Notes under the pieces: generated by a model
Told to the model about the DNA's origin: nothing
What the model saw: only the letters and a program-made list of their open reading frames with translations
Database searches by the model: none
Translations under genes and position numbers: made by a program
In this document: one piece after another, positions 14,785 through 22,644 of the stretch
Numbering within the stretch: the stretch's first letter is position 1
Layout of the letters: the number at the start of each line of letters is the position of its first letter
Assembly: GCA_937876435.1 (NCBI GenBank)
Contig: CALEIL010000255.1
Span: 1-22,644 of the forward strand
DNA length: 22,644 nucleotides
Origin: an uncultured Bacteroidota bacterium
GTDB taxonomy: Bacteria; Bacteroidota; Bacteroidia; Chitinophagales; Saprospiraceae
Direction: 5' to 3'

Positions 14785-17379
14785 ATGAAAAAAATTCCAT
14801 TTCTACTAATCATCATCGCGTTGACCTTGTCCTGTAGCGGATTGAAAAATGCAACCGATCCGCCTGTATCTGATATTGAGGTCCGGCAACTGGACACCCT
14901 GGTCGTCAGATCTGACGATCCGGTATTTGAGGAACCAGCCGACACCTCTCAACCGGAGGTGGCCAATACGCTGCCCGTGTATCAGTCCACTCACCGGAGG
15001 ACGATCGATATACTCCACACTGATCTCGATCTTTCGTTTGACTGGGAAAATAAATCGGTGATAGGCACGGCCGAAATTACGCTGACTCCCTACCTGGATC
15101 CCATCCAGCAGTTGGTCCTGGATGCCAAAAATTTTGACATCCAATCCATCAAAAGAAAAGAGAACGGAAAGGATCTGGAGTATGAATACGACGATGCTCA
15201 AATCACCATACAACTGGAAAAAACCAGGTACCAGGATGATGAAATCACATTGGTCATCGAATACGTAGCCCATCCCAGCCGGACCGGAGGGAGCGCGGCC
15301 ATTACCGGTGACAACGGGCTGTACTTTATCAACCCCGACGGAACGGACTCCAAACCTCAGCAAATATGGACCCAGGGAGAAACCGAGCACAATTCCAAGT
15401 GGTTTCCTACGGTGGACAAACCCAACGAACGAATGACCACTTCCATTAAACTGACCGTAGAGGACCGGTTCAAAACGTTGTCCAATGGTCTTTTGATCGA
15501 TTCCAAACCTGCCGGAAACGGTCTGAGAACCGATCATTGGCAAATGGATCAGCCCCACGCCCCCTACCTGGTGATGATCGCCGTCGGAGAATTTGTAAAG
15601 GTAGAAGATCAATGGAACGACATTCCACTCGGTTATTGGGTGGAACCCGAATTTGAAGAGGACGCCCCGTACATTTATGAAAACACCGGAGAAATGCTGA
15701 CCTACTTTTCCGATTTGATCGGTATCCCTTATCCCTGGAAAAAATATGATCAAATCGTCGTCAGGGATTACGTGTCCGGGGCTATGGAAAATACCACAGC
15801 GGTTATATTTGGAGAATTTGTTCAAAGGAAGAAACGCGATCTGATCGACGACAACAACGACCGGATAGTAGCCCATGAGATGTTTCACCACTGGTTTGGA
15901 GATCTCGTGACGACAGAATCCTGGTCCAATCTCACCATGAATGAAGGATTTGCCAATTACAGCGAGCACCTCTGGCGGGCACATAAATACGGCAAATACG
16001 AAGGCCAGGCTCAGTTGTTTGAAGAAAAATACGGCTATATCTATTCGAGTCAGACCTCAGGTGTCCACCCCCTGATACACTTCGGTTATCAGGAAAAAGA
16101 AGAAATGTTTGACGCGCATTCCTACAACAAAGGGGGCCTGGTGCTGCATATGCTTCGCCATGAATTGGGAGACCGGGCATTCTTTGCCGGGCTCAAATAT
16201 TACCTGGAAAGAAATGAATACAGCTCGGTGGAAGCCCACGATTTGAGACTTGCGATGGAACACGTATCAGGACGTGATCTCAATTGGTTTTTCAACCAGT
16301 GGTTTTTTGAAGCCGGTCATCCGGAATTGAATATAGAATACACCTACGACTCCTCAGCTCAGCAGATCGATGTAGTAATCCAGCAAACGCAGGATCCTGA
16401 AACCAGCCTGCCCATTTTCCAGTTACCCGCTACTTTCGATATTTATACTCCGGGAGACACGGTCCGCCGGGTAGAATTCTGGCTGGATCAACGGGAACAG
16501 CAATTTACCATCGAGGGACAAACCACTGCACCGACGGTCGTCAGTTTCAATCCCGACCATGTTTTGCTGGCACCCGCAGAACAAAATTACAACGTAGCCC
16601 AGTCCACCCACCTCGTCAACAACGCTGACCACGTGGGGGTCATTCTGGAAAATTTGCAACAGGCCAATCCTATCCTGATAGACGTAGCCCGGCTGCTCCG
16701 GTTTCCATCCAAAGATATCCAATTGATCGCCCTCGATATGGTCCAGCCTTCGAGCAGTGAATCGGTTCGACAGATCGTGCGGGATATGGCTGAAAACGCT
16801 GAGAACAGTTTCGTTCGGGAAAAGGCCATCGTGATTACCGGACAACTCGGACAGCCGCTGGATGAGGTGAAACTCATAGCGCTGGCTCAGTCGCAGGAAC
16901 TACCCTACCGCATCGTGAATGCAGCCTTACTATCCCTGAATGACCTGAATCCCCAGACAGCCATCGAGGTGTTGCAAACCATAGAGGTGAACGAATCGCC
17001 TTCTCTGGTAACGGGTGCTGCCAGTATATTTGCACAAACGCGAGATTCTCAGTATCTTTCATTTTTTAATGATAATGCAGCATTGGTATCGGGTCAATCG
17101 GCTATTCCCTTTTATTCGAGCTACATTTCATTAATATCTGTGCTGGAAACTGGTCAGATGATGCAGCAAATTGCTGCTTTGATAAAAAGTGGCAGTGAAA
17201 GCGAAGATCTCTTCCAAAAATACGGATTGATCAAAGGCATTGCAGATCTGATCAGGGCTGGTGATGTCAGCAATGAGCAGATACCCGTGTTGAAAAAACA
17301 GGCCGGTTCCGTGGTGGATTCCGTCACCAATCCAAATTATAAACGATTTTTCCAATCGATGCTTGATTCGGCCAAATAA
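14785..17379 (+). CDS. M1 family zinc aminopeptidase, probable lipoprotein
   Basis: From the ATG at 14785 the product has 864 residues. The frame is open back to 14728, but starting there would bury the export signal. The N-terminus MKKIPFLLIIIALTLSC looks like a lipoprotein signal with Cys17 as the lipidated residue, although the lipobox (TLSC) is not canonical. The M1 fold follows a short linker. The substrate-binding GAMEN is at 332-336 and the zinc site HEMFH at 364-368 with third ligand Glu387 in NEGFA, at the normal 18-residue spacing. The C-terminal third is a helical HEAT-like region. It should remove N-terminal amino acids from peptides in the periplasm or at the membrane. The upstream 83-bp gap has no exact TAnnTTTG match. 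The next gene starts 40 nt downstream. Confidence 0.9.
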   Translation: MKKIPFLLIIIALTLSCSGLKNATDPPVSDIEVRQLDTLVVRSDDPVFEEPADTSQPEVANTLPVYQSTHRRTIDILHTDLDLSFDWENKSVIGTAEITLTPYLDPIQQLVLDAKNFDIQSIKRKENGKDLEYEYDDAQITIQLEKTRYQDDEITLVIEYVAHPSRTGGSAAITGDNGLYFINPDGTDSKPQQIWTQGETEHNSKWFPTVDKPNERMTTSIKLTVEDRFKTLSNGLLIDSKPAGNGLRTDHWQMDQPHAPYLVMIAVGEFVKVEDQWNDIPLGYWVEPEFEEDAPYIYENTGEMLTYFSDLIGIPYPWKKYDQIVVRDYVSGAMENTTAVIFGEFVQRKKRDLIDDNNDRIVAHEMFHHWFGDLVTTESWSNLTMNEGFANYSEHLWRAHKYGKYEGQAQLFEEKYGYIYSSQTSGVHPLIHFGYQEKEEMFDAHSYNKGGLVLHMLRHELGDRAFFAGLKYYLERNEYSSVEAHDLRLAMEHVSGRDLNWFFNQWFFEAGHPELNIEYTYDSSAQQIDVVIQQTQDPETSLPIFQLPATFDIYTPGDTVRRVEFWLDQREQQFTIEGQTTAPTVVSFNPDHVLLAPAEQNYNVAQSTHLVNNADHVGVILENLQQANPILIDVARLLRFPSKDIQLIALDMVQPSSSESVRQIVRDMAENAENSFVREKAIVITGQLGQPLDEVKLIALAQSQELPYRIVNAALLSLNDLNPQTAIEVLQTIEVNESPSLVTGAASIFAQTRDSQYLSFFNDNAALVSGQSAIPFYSSYISLISVLETGQMMQQIAALIKSGSESEDLFQKYGLIKGIADLIRAGDVSNEQIPVLKKQAGSVVDSVTNPNYKRFFQSMLDSAK

Positions 17380-17419
17380 ACCAGGCATCCGTATAAATCT
17401 TGAAAAGTGAAGCGAGAAG

Positions 17420-19693
17420 ATGAGTGATATTTTATCTGAATTAAATGAAATTCAAAGACAGGCAGTCACGCAAATAGAGGGACCTGTGATGGTCATCGCC
17501 GGACCCGGATCCGGTAAAACCAGGGTCCTGACCTATCGAATCGCCTACATGATCCAGCAAGGGATTCCTCCCAACCAGATCCTGGCTTTGACTTTTACCA
17601 ATAAGGCTGCCAGGGAAATGAAAGAAAGGATCGAAAGGACCCTGAAGGGAAATGTTTCCGGACTCTGGTCGGGTACGTTTCACTCCTTATTTGCGCGAAT
17701 CCTCCGTATCGAAGCTTCGCACATCGGATATCCTACCCAGTTCACCATCTATGACACGGACGATTCCAAAAGTCTGCTCCGCTCGATCGTCAAAGAATTG
17801 AATCTGAAATCTGACGACTATCCCGCCAACCAGGTTCTTTCCCGAATCTCCTACCTCAAAACCAACCTGATTACTCCGCGATCTTATGAGCAGGATGAAA
17901 AACTGATGAACAGCGACCGGATCTCCAATCGCCGGGATTTTCATAAAATTTACAGTCAATACGTAGCCCGGTGTAAACAGGCTGGTGCTATGGATTTCGA
18001 TGATTTGCTGTACCGGTTGTACGAACTTTTCCAAAGACAACCGGACGTCCTGGCCAAATATCAACAACGGTTTCGGTATATCATGGTCGATGAGTTTCAG
18101 GATACCAACTTTCTTCAGTACGCTATCATCAGAAAACTGACAAAATATCAGGGAAGCCCTGAAAACATTTGTATCGTGGGAGATGATGCACAGAGTATAT
18201 ATGCCTTCAGAGGGGCGACGATCGAAAACATACTCGACTTTGAGCGGGACTTCAAATCAGCCAAAGTCTTCAAACTCGAACAAAATTACAGAAGCACCCG
18301 GCACATCGTCGCCGCAGCCAATGAAGTCATCTCGAGGAATAAGCGCCAGATAAAGAAAACCATCTGGACCTCTCAGGATGAAGGCCAGAAAATCAGGATC
18401 GTCAAAACCGTGTCCGACAATGAAGAAGGGAAAAGGATAGCAGATCTCGTTCTGGAATGCAAAAACAGGAATCACGTTCCCAATCAGGAAATCGCCATTT
18501 TGTACAGAACCAATGCCCAGTCCCGGATCTTTGAAGAACACCTGAGACGGTCCAACATCCCGTACAGAATCTATGGGGGTCTGTCGTTTTACCAGCGAAA
18601 AGAAATCAAAGACCTGCTGGCTTATTTGAGACTGGTCATCAATCCCAGTGATGAGGAAGCCTTTAAAAGGGTCGTAAATTATCCCAAGCGAGGGATCGGA
18701 TCGTCCACCATGGAAGAGGTGATGCAATACCGCAATGAGAAAGAAACCGATCTCTTTACTGCTGCCCGACTGGCGCCACTGTCCCCACGGGCGAGAACCC
18801 AACTCAATAAATTTTTAAAAATTATTCAGGCCGGTATCGCCAGAAATGAAAAATCCGGGGCGTATGAGACAGCGGAATTCATAGCCAATGCCAGTGGGAT
18901 CATCAAATCGCTCAAAGATGAGAATACCACGGAAAGCCTGGGCCGGCTGGAAAACGTCGAAGCCTTGCTCAATGGCATCAGGGAGTTCATGGACGATGAT
19001 GAATTATCCGAAGCAGGAATTGACTTGGAAGAACGCACACTGGCCTCCTATATCCAACACATCGCGCTGCTTACCGACCAGGACAATGACAGCGAAACCA
19101 CCGACAGGGTGACGCTGATGTCGGTCCACGCAGCCAAGGGACTGGAATTTGATGCAATTTTTCTCGTCGGAATGGAGGAGAACCTGTTCCCTTCGTTTAT
19201 GTCCATGGAGAAAGAACAGGACATCGACGAGGAAAGACGGTTGTTTTACGTGGCGATTACGCGGGCCCGTAAATATCTAACCCTGTCGTTTGCAGGTTCC
19301 AGGTACCGGTTTGGTAAAATGGTTTACAACCGCCCCAGTCGTTTTCTGGAAGATATCGAGGAAGGGAATTACGAAAATCCGAACGTCGTGTTCGGGAAAT
19401 CTGGCTCTTATGAGTCAACCGAACCGACATCATCGCCGCGAATCGTGCCTGCCAGAAAGGTGAAAACTGTCCAGCCATTGGTAGCTCCCGAGGATTTCAA
19501 AGCCGCCTCCGCCGAAGAAATCGAAGAAGGCATGGAAGTTGTACACCTTAAATTTGGTAAAGGAAAGGTAATCAAAATTGACGGCCGCAATGACAGCCGT
19601 GTGGCCACTATCTTTTTCAATGAAATCGACAGCCCTCAGCGGAGGATTATGTTGAAATTTGCTAAGTTACAAATCGTTGAGCCGGTCAAATAA
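17420..19693 (+). CDS. pcrA: PcrA/UvrD-type superfamily 1 DNA helicase
   Basis: This 757-residue protein is an ATP-driven 3'-to-5' DNA helicase acting in nucleotide-excision and replication-linked repair. The SF1A motifs are intact and in order: Q motif region LNEIQRQAV, Walker A AGPGSGKT (27-34), ALTFTNKAAREMKERI, Walker B MVDEFQDTN, GDDAQSIYAFRGA, LEQNYRST, VTLMSVHAAKGLEFD and EERRLFYVAITRARKYL. The C-terminus, about residues 700-757 (GMEVVHLKFGKGKVIKI onward), matches the small Tudor-like RNA polymerase-binding domain of PcrA/UvrD proteins. Whether it should be named pcrA or uvrD cannot be settled from sequence alone. It follows the aminopeptidase by 40 nt without obvious promoter or terminator. 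Confidence 0.95.
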   Translation: MSDILSELNEIQRQAVTQIEGPVMVIAGPGSGKTRVLTYRIAYMIQQGIPPNQILALTFTNKAAREMKERIERTLKGNVSGLWSGTFHSLFARILRIEASHIGYPTQFTIYDTDDSKSLLRSIVKELNLKSDDYPANQVLSRISYLKTNLITPRSYEQDEKLMNSDRISNRRDFHKIYSQYVARCKQAGAMDFDDLLYRLYELFQRQPDVLAKYQQRFRYIMVDEFQDTNFLQYAIIRKLTKYQGSPENICIVGDDAQSIYAFRGATIENILDFERDFKSAKVFKLEQNYRSTRHIVAAANEVISRNKRQIKKTIWTSQDEGQKIRIVKTVSDNEEGKRIADLVLECKNRNHVPNQEIAILYRTNAQSRIFEEHLRRSNIPYRIYGGLSFYQRKEIKDLLAYLRLVINPSDEEAFKRVVNYPKRGIGSSTMEEVMQYRNEKETDLFTAARLAPLSPRARTQLNKFLKIIQAGIARNEKSGAYETAEFIANASGIIKSLKDENTTESLGRLENVEALLNGIREFMDDDELSEAGIDLEERTLASYIQHIALLTDQDNDSETTDRVTLMSVHAAKGLEFDAIFLVGMEENLFPSFMSMEKEQDIDEERRLFYVAITRARKYLTLSFAGSRYRFGKMVYNRPSRFLEDIEEGNYENPNVVFGKSGSYESTEPTSSPRIVPARKVKTVQPLVAPEDFKAASAEEIEEGMEVVHLKFGKGKVIKIDGRNDSRVATIFFNEIDSPQRRIMLKFAKLQIVEPVK

Positions 19694-19734
19694 TTTCCAA
19701 AAGCATTTAGTAATCATACGGTTATATTGTACAA

Positions 19735-19809
19735 ATGCGTTATTTTGTCACGGCATTGATCTGGATCATATTAATTAATCGAAAGGATCAAATAAAAAAC
19801 CATATATGA
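19735..19809 (+). CDS. Possible 24-codon micro-ORF overlapping the thioredoxin-fold gene
   Basis: An ATG at 19735 opens a frame encoding MRYFVTALIWIILINRKDQI plus four residues, ending in TGA at 19807-19809. That stop overlaps the next gene's ATG at 19806 as ATGA, the arrangement of translational coupling. The peptide has a hydrophobic stretch (about 4-15) followed by basic residues, like a tiny membrane peptide. It may be a leader peptide, a small protein or a chance frame. A weak -7-like TTATTTTG at 19740-19747 would start transcription inside it. Confidence 0.25.
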   Translation: MRYFVTALIWIILINRKDQIKNHI

Positions 19810-20975
19810 AGACGGTATATTTTACATTTATTTTTCTATTCTGTGTGAGCCTGGCGAATAGTCAGATCGAGTTCAAAGACGGCACCTGGGATGAATTGCT
19901 CCAATTTGCCCAGGCAGAAAACAAACCGATTTTTGTCGATGCCTACGCCGTGTGGTGTGGACCCTGCAAACGGATGGCCAGTGAAGTTTTCACTCAATCC
20001 GGAGTGGGCGATTTTTTTAACGGAAATTTCGTGAATGCTAAAATTGACATGGAAAAAGGGGAAGGCCCCGGCATCCGGAGTAAATACGGCGTCACAGCCT
20101 ATCCCACGCTTCTTTTCCTTTCACCCGAGGGAACGCTCCTTCATAAAGCCGTCGGTTATCAGGATGCAGACAGACTGATCAATAATGCCAACATAGCGCT
20201 CCGCAAAACCAATGAAGCAAAAGAGTACAGCCAGAAATATGAAGCCGGTGAACGAGATCCGGATTTCGTGCTGGAGTACATGAAACAACTGAATAAAGCC
20301 GAGAAGGAGACAGAAAAGATTGCTCTTGAATATTTGCAGGAACAAAAAAATATAAATCCCGATATGAAGGCGCAGATAGCCTTTGAGGCTCTCAAAAACA
20401 TGGATTCCCAGTTGCTCCAATACGTGTTGGCAGGAAAAGACATCATTCGATCCACCTACGACCATGACGTGATCGACAAAAAGTTGGTCGATGCCTCTGA
20501 GAGCACGATCAACACAGCCATCCAATTCAATGCTCCCTCCGTATTCAACCAAATGATGGAAAGTCTGAAACAAATGGATATGTCTCCGGCTACGTTGGGG
20601 ACTATCGAACGAAGGTACTATGCGAAGGTACAGGATGATGAAGCCTTTTTGAATAGTATCAAATCATCGCTTGAAGAAGAGAATTCTGAACCGTGCGCCC
20701 TGGCGATGGAAATATACCAGTCCTTTCCCAAATCAAATCCAATGATGCAATACGCCCGGGAGATATTTGATCAAAGCTTCCCGCTGAACCTTACCATTGA
20801 AAATTACGTCACCGGGCTGAGTCTGGCTATAGGTACGCAGGATTTTGTGTACATGGAACAACTATACGGAACCATGCAAATGAAGGCCAATCCCGGTTCA
20901 AAGGAAATTCAACAGGTGGAAGCCCTTTATCAAAAGGCCAAAAGTTACCTCAATCGGAAGGTGGCACAGAATTAG
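19806..20975 (+). CDS. Periplasmic thioredoxin-fold protein with helical C-terminal region
   Basis: The 389-residue product has a signal peptide (about 1-20, ending LANSQ) and a thioredoxin-like domain at about 21-140. The active-site segment DAYAVWCGPCKRM carries Cys51 and Cys54. The cis-proline loop is seen in YGVTAYPTLLFLSPEG. Residues about 150-389 are helical and repeat-like, resembling TPR-type helices, without a recognised catalytic motif. It is probably a periplasmic thiol-disulfide oxidoreductase, with the helical part binding partners. The substrate is unknown. The 112-bp upstream gap holds the micro-ORF and no exact promoter match. It is followed by a tandem repeat and then a convergent gene. 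Confidence 0.88.
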   Translation: MKTVYFTFIFLFCVSLANSQIEFKDGTWDELLQFAQAENKPIFVDAYAVWCGPCKRMASEVFTQSGVGDFFNGNFVNAKIDMEKGEGPGIRSKYGVTAYPTLLFLSPEGTLLHKAVGYQDADRLINNANIALRKTNEAKEYSQKYEAGERDPDFVLEYMKQLNKAEKETEKIALEYLQEQKNINPDMKAQIAFEALKNMDSQLLQYVLAGKDIIRSTYDHDVIDKKLVDASESTINTAIQFNAPSVFNQMMESLKQMDMSPATLGTIERRYYAKVQDDEAFLNSIKSSLEEENSEPCALAMEIYQSFPKSNPMMQYAREIFDQSFPLNLTIENYVTGLSLAIGTQDFVYMEQLYGTMQMKANPGSKEIQQVEALYQKAKSYLNRKVAQN

Positions 20976-21033
20976 TGAATGGTTGATAGTGATTGGTGGT
21001 TGGTTGAATGGTTGATAGTGATTGGTGGTTGGT
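20976..21033. repeat. Two perfect tandem copies of a 29-bp G/T-rich repeat
   Basis: Copies lie at 20976-21004 and 21005-21033 and are identical over all 29 bases. The unit begins TGAATGGTTGATAG and ends GGTGGTTGGT, with almost no C on the plus strand. It starts immediately after the stop codon of the thioredoxin-fold gene. It is not CRISPR, as there are no spacers. It looks like the low-complexity intergenic repeats common in some Bacteroidota genomes. Confidence 0.9.
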
Positions 21034-21169
21034 GACGAAAGAAGAATTCTATTACCACCAGGTTTCCAGTCGCACGAAAGGCGCTCCCCTACCTGCCAAC
21101 AACACCGCAGACGCCTTCCGGGAGTGGCCGGGCTCAAATTTTGTTCGGATCGAAAAACTCAGCTTTCGC
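21034..21169. other. Gap between convergent genes, no gene seen
   Basis: This is 136 bp between the tandem repeat and the end of the minus-strand oxidoreductase gene. It is GC-richer in its middle (about 21070-21130). Two interleaved complementary pairs are present (AAGGCG 21078-21083 with CGCCTT 21112-21117, and CTCCC 21084-21088 with GGGAG 21120-21124). No convincing terminator or coding region is visible. Confidence 0.5.
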
Positions 21170-22285
21170 CTACTTTCTGAATGTGAATTCGGGAAGCAGA
21201 ATTTTTTGTCCGCCCTGTAAGGCAGATTCGTGTGATAAAATCCCCACGCAGGTGATATTTGCAGATTCTCTCGCGTCCGGGTAACCATGCGTTCCATTTA
21301 ACAAAGCCTGCATAAACGCGTGGACCAGATGAGGATGCGATCCTCCGTGACCTGCTCCCTGGATAAAGGACAGATGCTGGTGATCTTCTGTATCGTATAC
21401 TCCTCCGCGTGTGAAGGGTTGGATTTCCTCCGGTAACAAATGAGCAAAATCAGGACATTCTGTAAGTTCCGGAATTTCAGGTTCAGGCTTTTTGGCGGTA
21501 TGCACCACCAGAGGATTGTGTTCGATCAAAGGCCACTCCACCGATTTTTGTGAGCCATAGACTTCAAAACTCTCTCTGTATTGCCTGGCCACATCAAACA
21601 ATGAACGGTAAACGTGGGCAGTCAGATCGCTGTCTTTTATTTTGATATGGGTGCTTTCTACCGCGAATGGAGAATGGTAGTGATGATGCAATTCTTCCCG
21701 GATGGTCCCTGAACCGAAACACGATACGGCTTCCGCTTCACCCCGGGTAAGGCCCAGAACAGGACCCACGCAGTGGGTGGCGTAATGCATGGGGGGCAAT
21801 CCGGGCCAGTAGTCGGGCCATCCGTCCATGTCCTGCTGGTGACTGGCTTTGAGAAACTGAATTTTACCCAATTCTCCTTTCTCATACAGGTCTTTCATAA
21901 AAAGGAATTCCCTGGCATACACCACGGTCTCCATCATCATATAAGTCAGACCAGTTTCTTCTGTCAGCCGGACGATTTCTTCGCATTCCTCCAAAGTAGT
22001 AGCCATAGGAACGGTACAGGCTACGTGCTTCCCGGCTTTCAGCGCCCGGATACTTTGCTGGCCATGAAGCGGGATGGGCGTATTGATATGGACGGCGTCC
22101 ACTAATGGATCATTTAATAGATCTTCGTAAGAGGTATACCTTTTTTCGATTCCAAACTGATCCCCGATTTCATCCAGCTTGTCCTGGGATCTCTGGCAGA
22201 TTGCATACAAATTAACATTGGGGTAGCGCTGGTAAATGGGAATAAATTCGGCTCCAAAACCGAGTCCGACAATGGCGATATTCAT
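21170..22285 (-). CDS. Gfo/Idh/MocA family oxidoreductase-like protein, atypical active site
   Basis: The 371-residue protein begins with an NAD(P)-binding Rossmann fold (MNIAIVGLGFGAEFI, about 1-120), followed by the family's alpha/beta C-terminal domain. Most family members have an EKP motif at the end of the Rossmann fold. Here the segment reads KHVACTVPMATTLEE, with Val92 where the usual lysine sits. Conserved-looking histidine-rich segments follow: MHYATHCVGPVLGL, ELHHHYH and GAGHGGSHPHLVHAF. The THxxGP and GHGG segments recall NAD-dependent glycosidase-like members such as GH109, but that assignment is tentative. Its substrate is probably a sugar or sugar-like compound. No signal peptide is visible, so it is likely cytosolic. 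It stands alone, convergent with the thioredoxin-fold gene and bordered by repeats. A good promoter match lies upstream. Confidence 0.88.
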   Translation of the reverse strand: MNIAIVGLGFGAEFIPIYQRYPNVNLYAICQRSQDKLDEIGDQFGIEKRYTSYEDLLNDPLVDAVHINTPIPLHGQQSIRALKAGKHVACTVPMATTLEECEEIVRLTEETGLTYMMMETVVYAREFLFMKDLYEKGELGKIQFLKASHQQDMDGWPDYWPGLPPMHYATHCVGPVLGLTRGEAEAVSCFGSGTIREELHHHYHSPFAVESTHIKIKDSDLTAHVYRSLFDVARQYRESFEVYGSQKSVEWPLIEHNPLVVHTAKKPEPEIPELTECPDFAHLLPEEIQPFTRGGVYDTEDHQHLSFIQGAGHGGSHPHLVHAFMQALLNGTHGYPDARESANITCVGILSHESALQGGQKILLPEFTFRK

Positions 22286-22317
22286 AGTTATGAAGTTTTA
22301 CAGTAGATAATTATACA

Positions 22318-22348
22318 CCAATGTAACGAATATTTTACTTTTTTCAAA
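22318..22348 (-). promoter_or_regulatory. Predicted promoter of the Gfo/Idh/MocA-like gene
   Basis: On the minus strand TTTG (22348-22345) is followed after a 19-nt spacer by TACATTGG (22325-22318), a one-mismatch version of TAnnTTTG. The spacing is ideal for Bacteroidota promoters. The predicted start near 22311 gives a leader of about 26 nt before the ATG at 22285. Confidence 0.5.
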
Positions 22349-22581
22349 GTGTCGGATCTTTCCCTGAATACTTTCATTTACCGATTGCACCATATCGAGC
22401 AGTGAGCTTAATGATTTGGTGTATTGGACCCATTGTAATTGTCCTTGATAAGGTTGAAGGCACGCCCCTCGCGCACCCATACGGGTCCGAATTGGGCAAG
22501 CCAGGCCGCCCATACGGACCAAGCCTGCCAGGTTCCTTCCTTCCACAACGACTCCATTGTCTATTGTCAACCATACAAACT
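22349..22581. other. Intergenic stretch, no convincing gene; imperfect GC-rich repeat
   Basis: This stretch between the oxidoreductase promoter and the heptamer array shows no recognisable protein. A 90-codon minus-strand frame exists but has no family features and runs through repetitive DNA into the promoter. CCCATACGG occurs twice, at 22476-22484 and 22509-22517 (33-bp period), inside a GC-rich block (about 22460-22540) flanked by AT-rich sequence. Next to the array is TCAACCAT, an 8-mer also found in the complement of the 29-bp repeat. Confidence 0.5.
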
Positions 22582-22644
22582 AGCTATCAGCTTTCAGCTC
22601 TCAGCTTTCAGCTGTCAGCTTTCAGCTTTCAGCTCTCAACTATC
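22582..22644. repeat. Heptanucleotide tandem array AGCTNTC, nine units, runs off the window
   Basis: Nine consecutive 7-bp units fit AGCTNTC. The fifth base reads A, T, C, T, G, T, T, C, A, and the last unit has a further change (AACTATC). The array reaches the window end at 22644, so its true length is unknown. On the other strand the unit is GANAGCT. It is a minisatellite-like intergenic repeat with a strictly kept AGCT core and one free position. Confidence 0.92.

Noticed and set aside
14806..15984. 392-codon antisense frame inside the M1 aminopeptidase gene
   Set aside because: It runs opposite to a gene with intact GAMEN and HEXXH motifs, and its translation has no recognisable family features.
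20976..21033. Two 29-bp repeats as a CRISPR array
   Set aside because: The copies are directly adjacent with no spacers, are low in complexity, and no cas gene is near.
21078..21124. Interleaved complementary segments resembling an H-type pseudoknot
   Set aside because: The pairs are only 5-6 bp with connecting loops of nearly 30 nt, so chance is likely without conservation data.
22298..22570. 90-codon minus-strand frame upstream of the oxidoreductase
   Set aside because: It crosses the GC-rich repeat block and the predicted promoter, has no recognisable domain, and its start lies in low-complexity sequence.
22582..22644. AGCT-containing array as a set of regulator or restriction sites
   Set aside because: The strict 7-bp period and the unbroken tandem layout are better explained as an intergenic minisatellite.

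Overview
This window is chromosomal DNA from a member of the Bacteroidota, probably Saprospiria-like (the phylum call is firm, the class call is a guess). The evidence is a type IX secretion (Por) sorting domain on a secreted protein, a heme-b succinate dehydrogenase encoded as sdhC-sdhA-sdhB with no sdhD, several matches to the Bacteroidota promoter -7 element TAnnTTTG, and starts that mostly lack Shine-Dalgarno sequences. I see no rRNA, tRNA, CRISPR array, prophage or insertion sequence. Most of the window is well-conserved housekeeping sequence.

Left part (1-6807), all on the minus strand. The N-terminal 206 codons of queG (epoxyqueuosine reductase, cut by the window edge) lie 2 nt downstream of a large secreted PQQ-type sugar dehydrogenase-like protein with PKD domains and a C-terminal sorting signal. 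Upstream of that, after a 211-bp gap with GC-rich inverted repeats, is the sdhCAB operon. It encodes respiratory complex II, which oxidises succinate and reduces quinone. A 7-bp-stem hairpin lies between sdhA and sdhB.

Middle part (6808-20975), all on the plus strand. A divergent promoter region separates sdhC from an unknown 166-residue protein, followed 8 nt later by rnr (RNase R). Then come fadD (acyl-CoA synthetase), a PD40/OmpA envelope protein overlapping a seven-helix PAP2-like membrane protein, dapD (lysine/diaminopimelate synthesis), an M1 zinc aminopeptidase lipoprotein, a PcrA/UvrD helicase, and a periplasmic thioredoxin-fold protein preceded by a possible 24-codon micro-ORF. Short gaps suggest several co-transcribed units, but the functions do not form one pathway.

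Right part (20976-22644). A lone minus-strand Gfo/Idh/MocA-family gene lacks the usual EKP lysine. It is bordered by two perfect 29-bp tandem repeats on one side and, on the other, by about 230 bp of apparently non-coding DNA and a nine-unit heptanucleotide array running off the edge. This is the least conserved-looking and most accessory-like part. I found no clear new defence or mobile system. The most worthwhile leads are the atypical oxidoreductase with its repeat-bordered setting, the palindromes in the sdhC/rnr divergent region, and the unknown gene before rnr.
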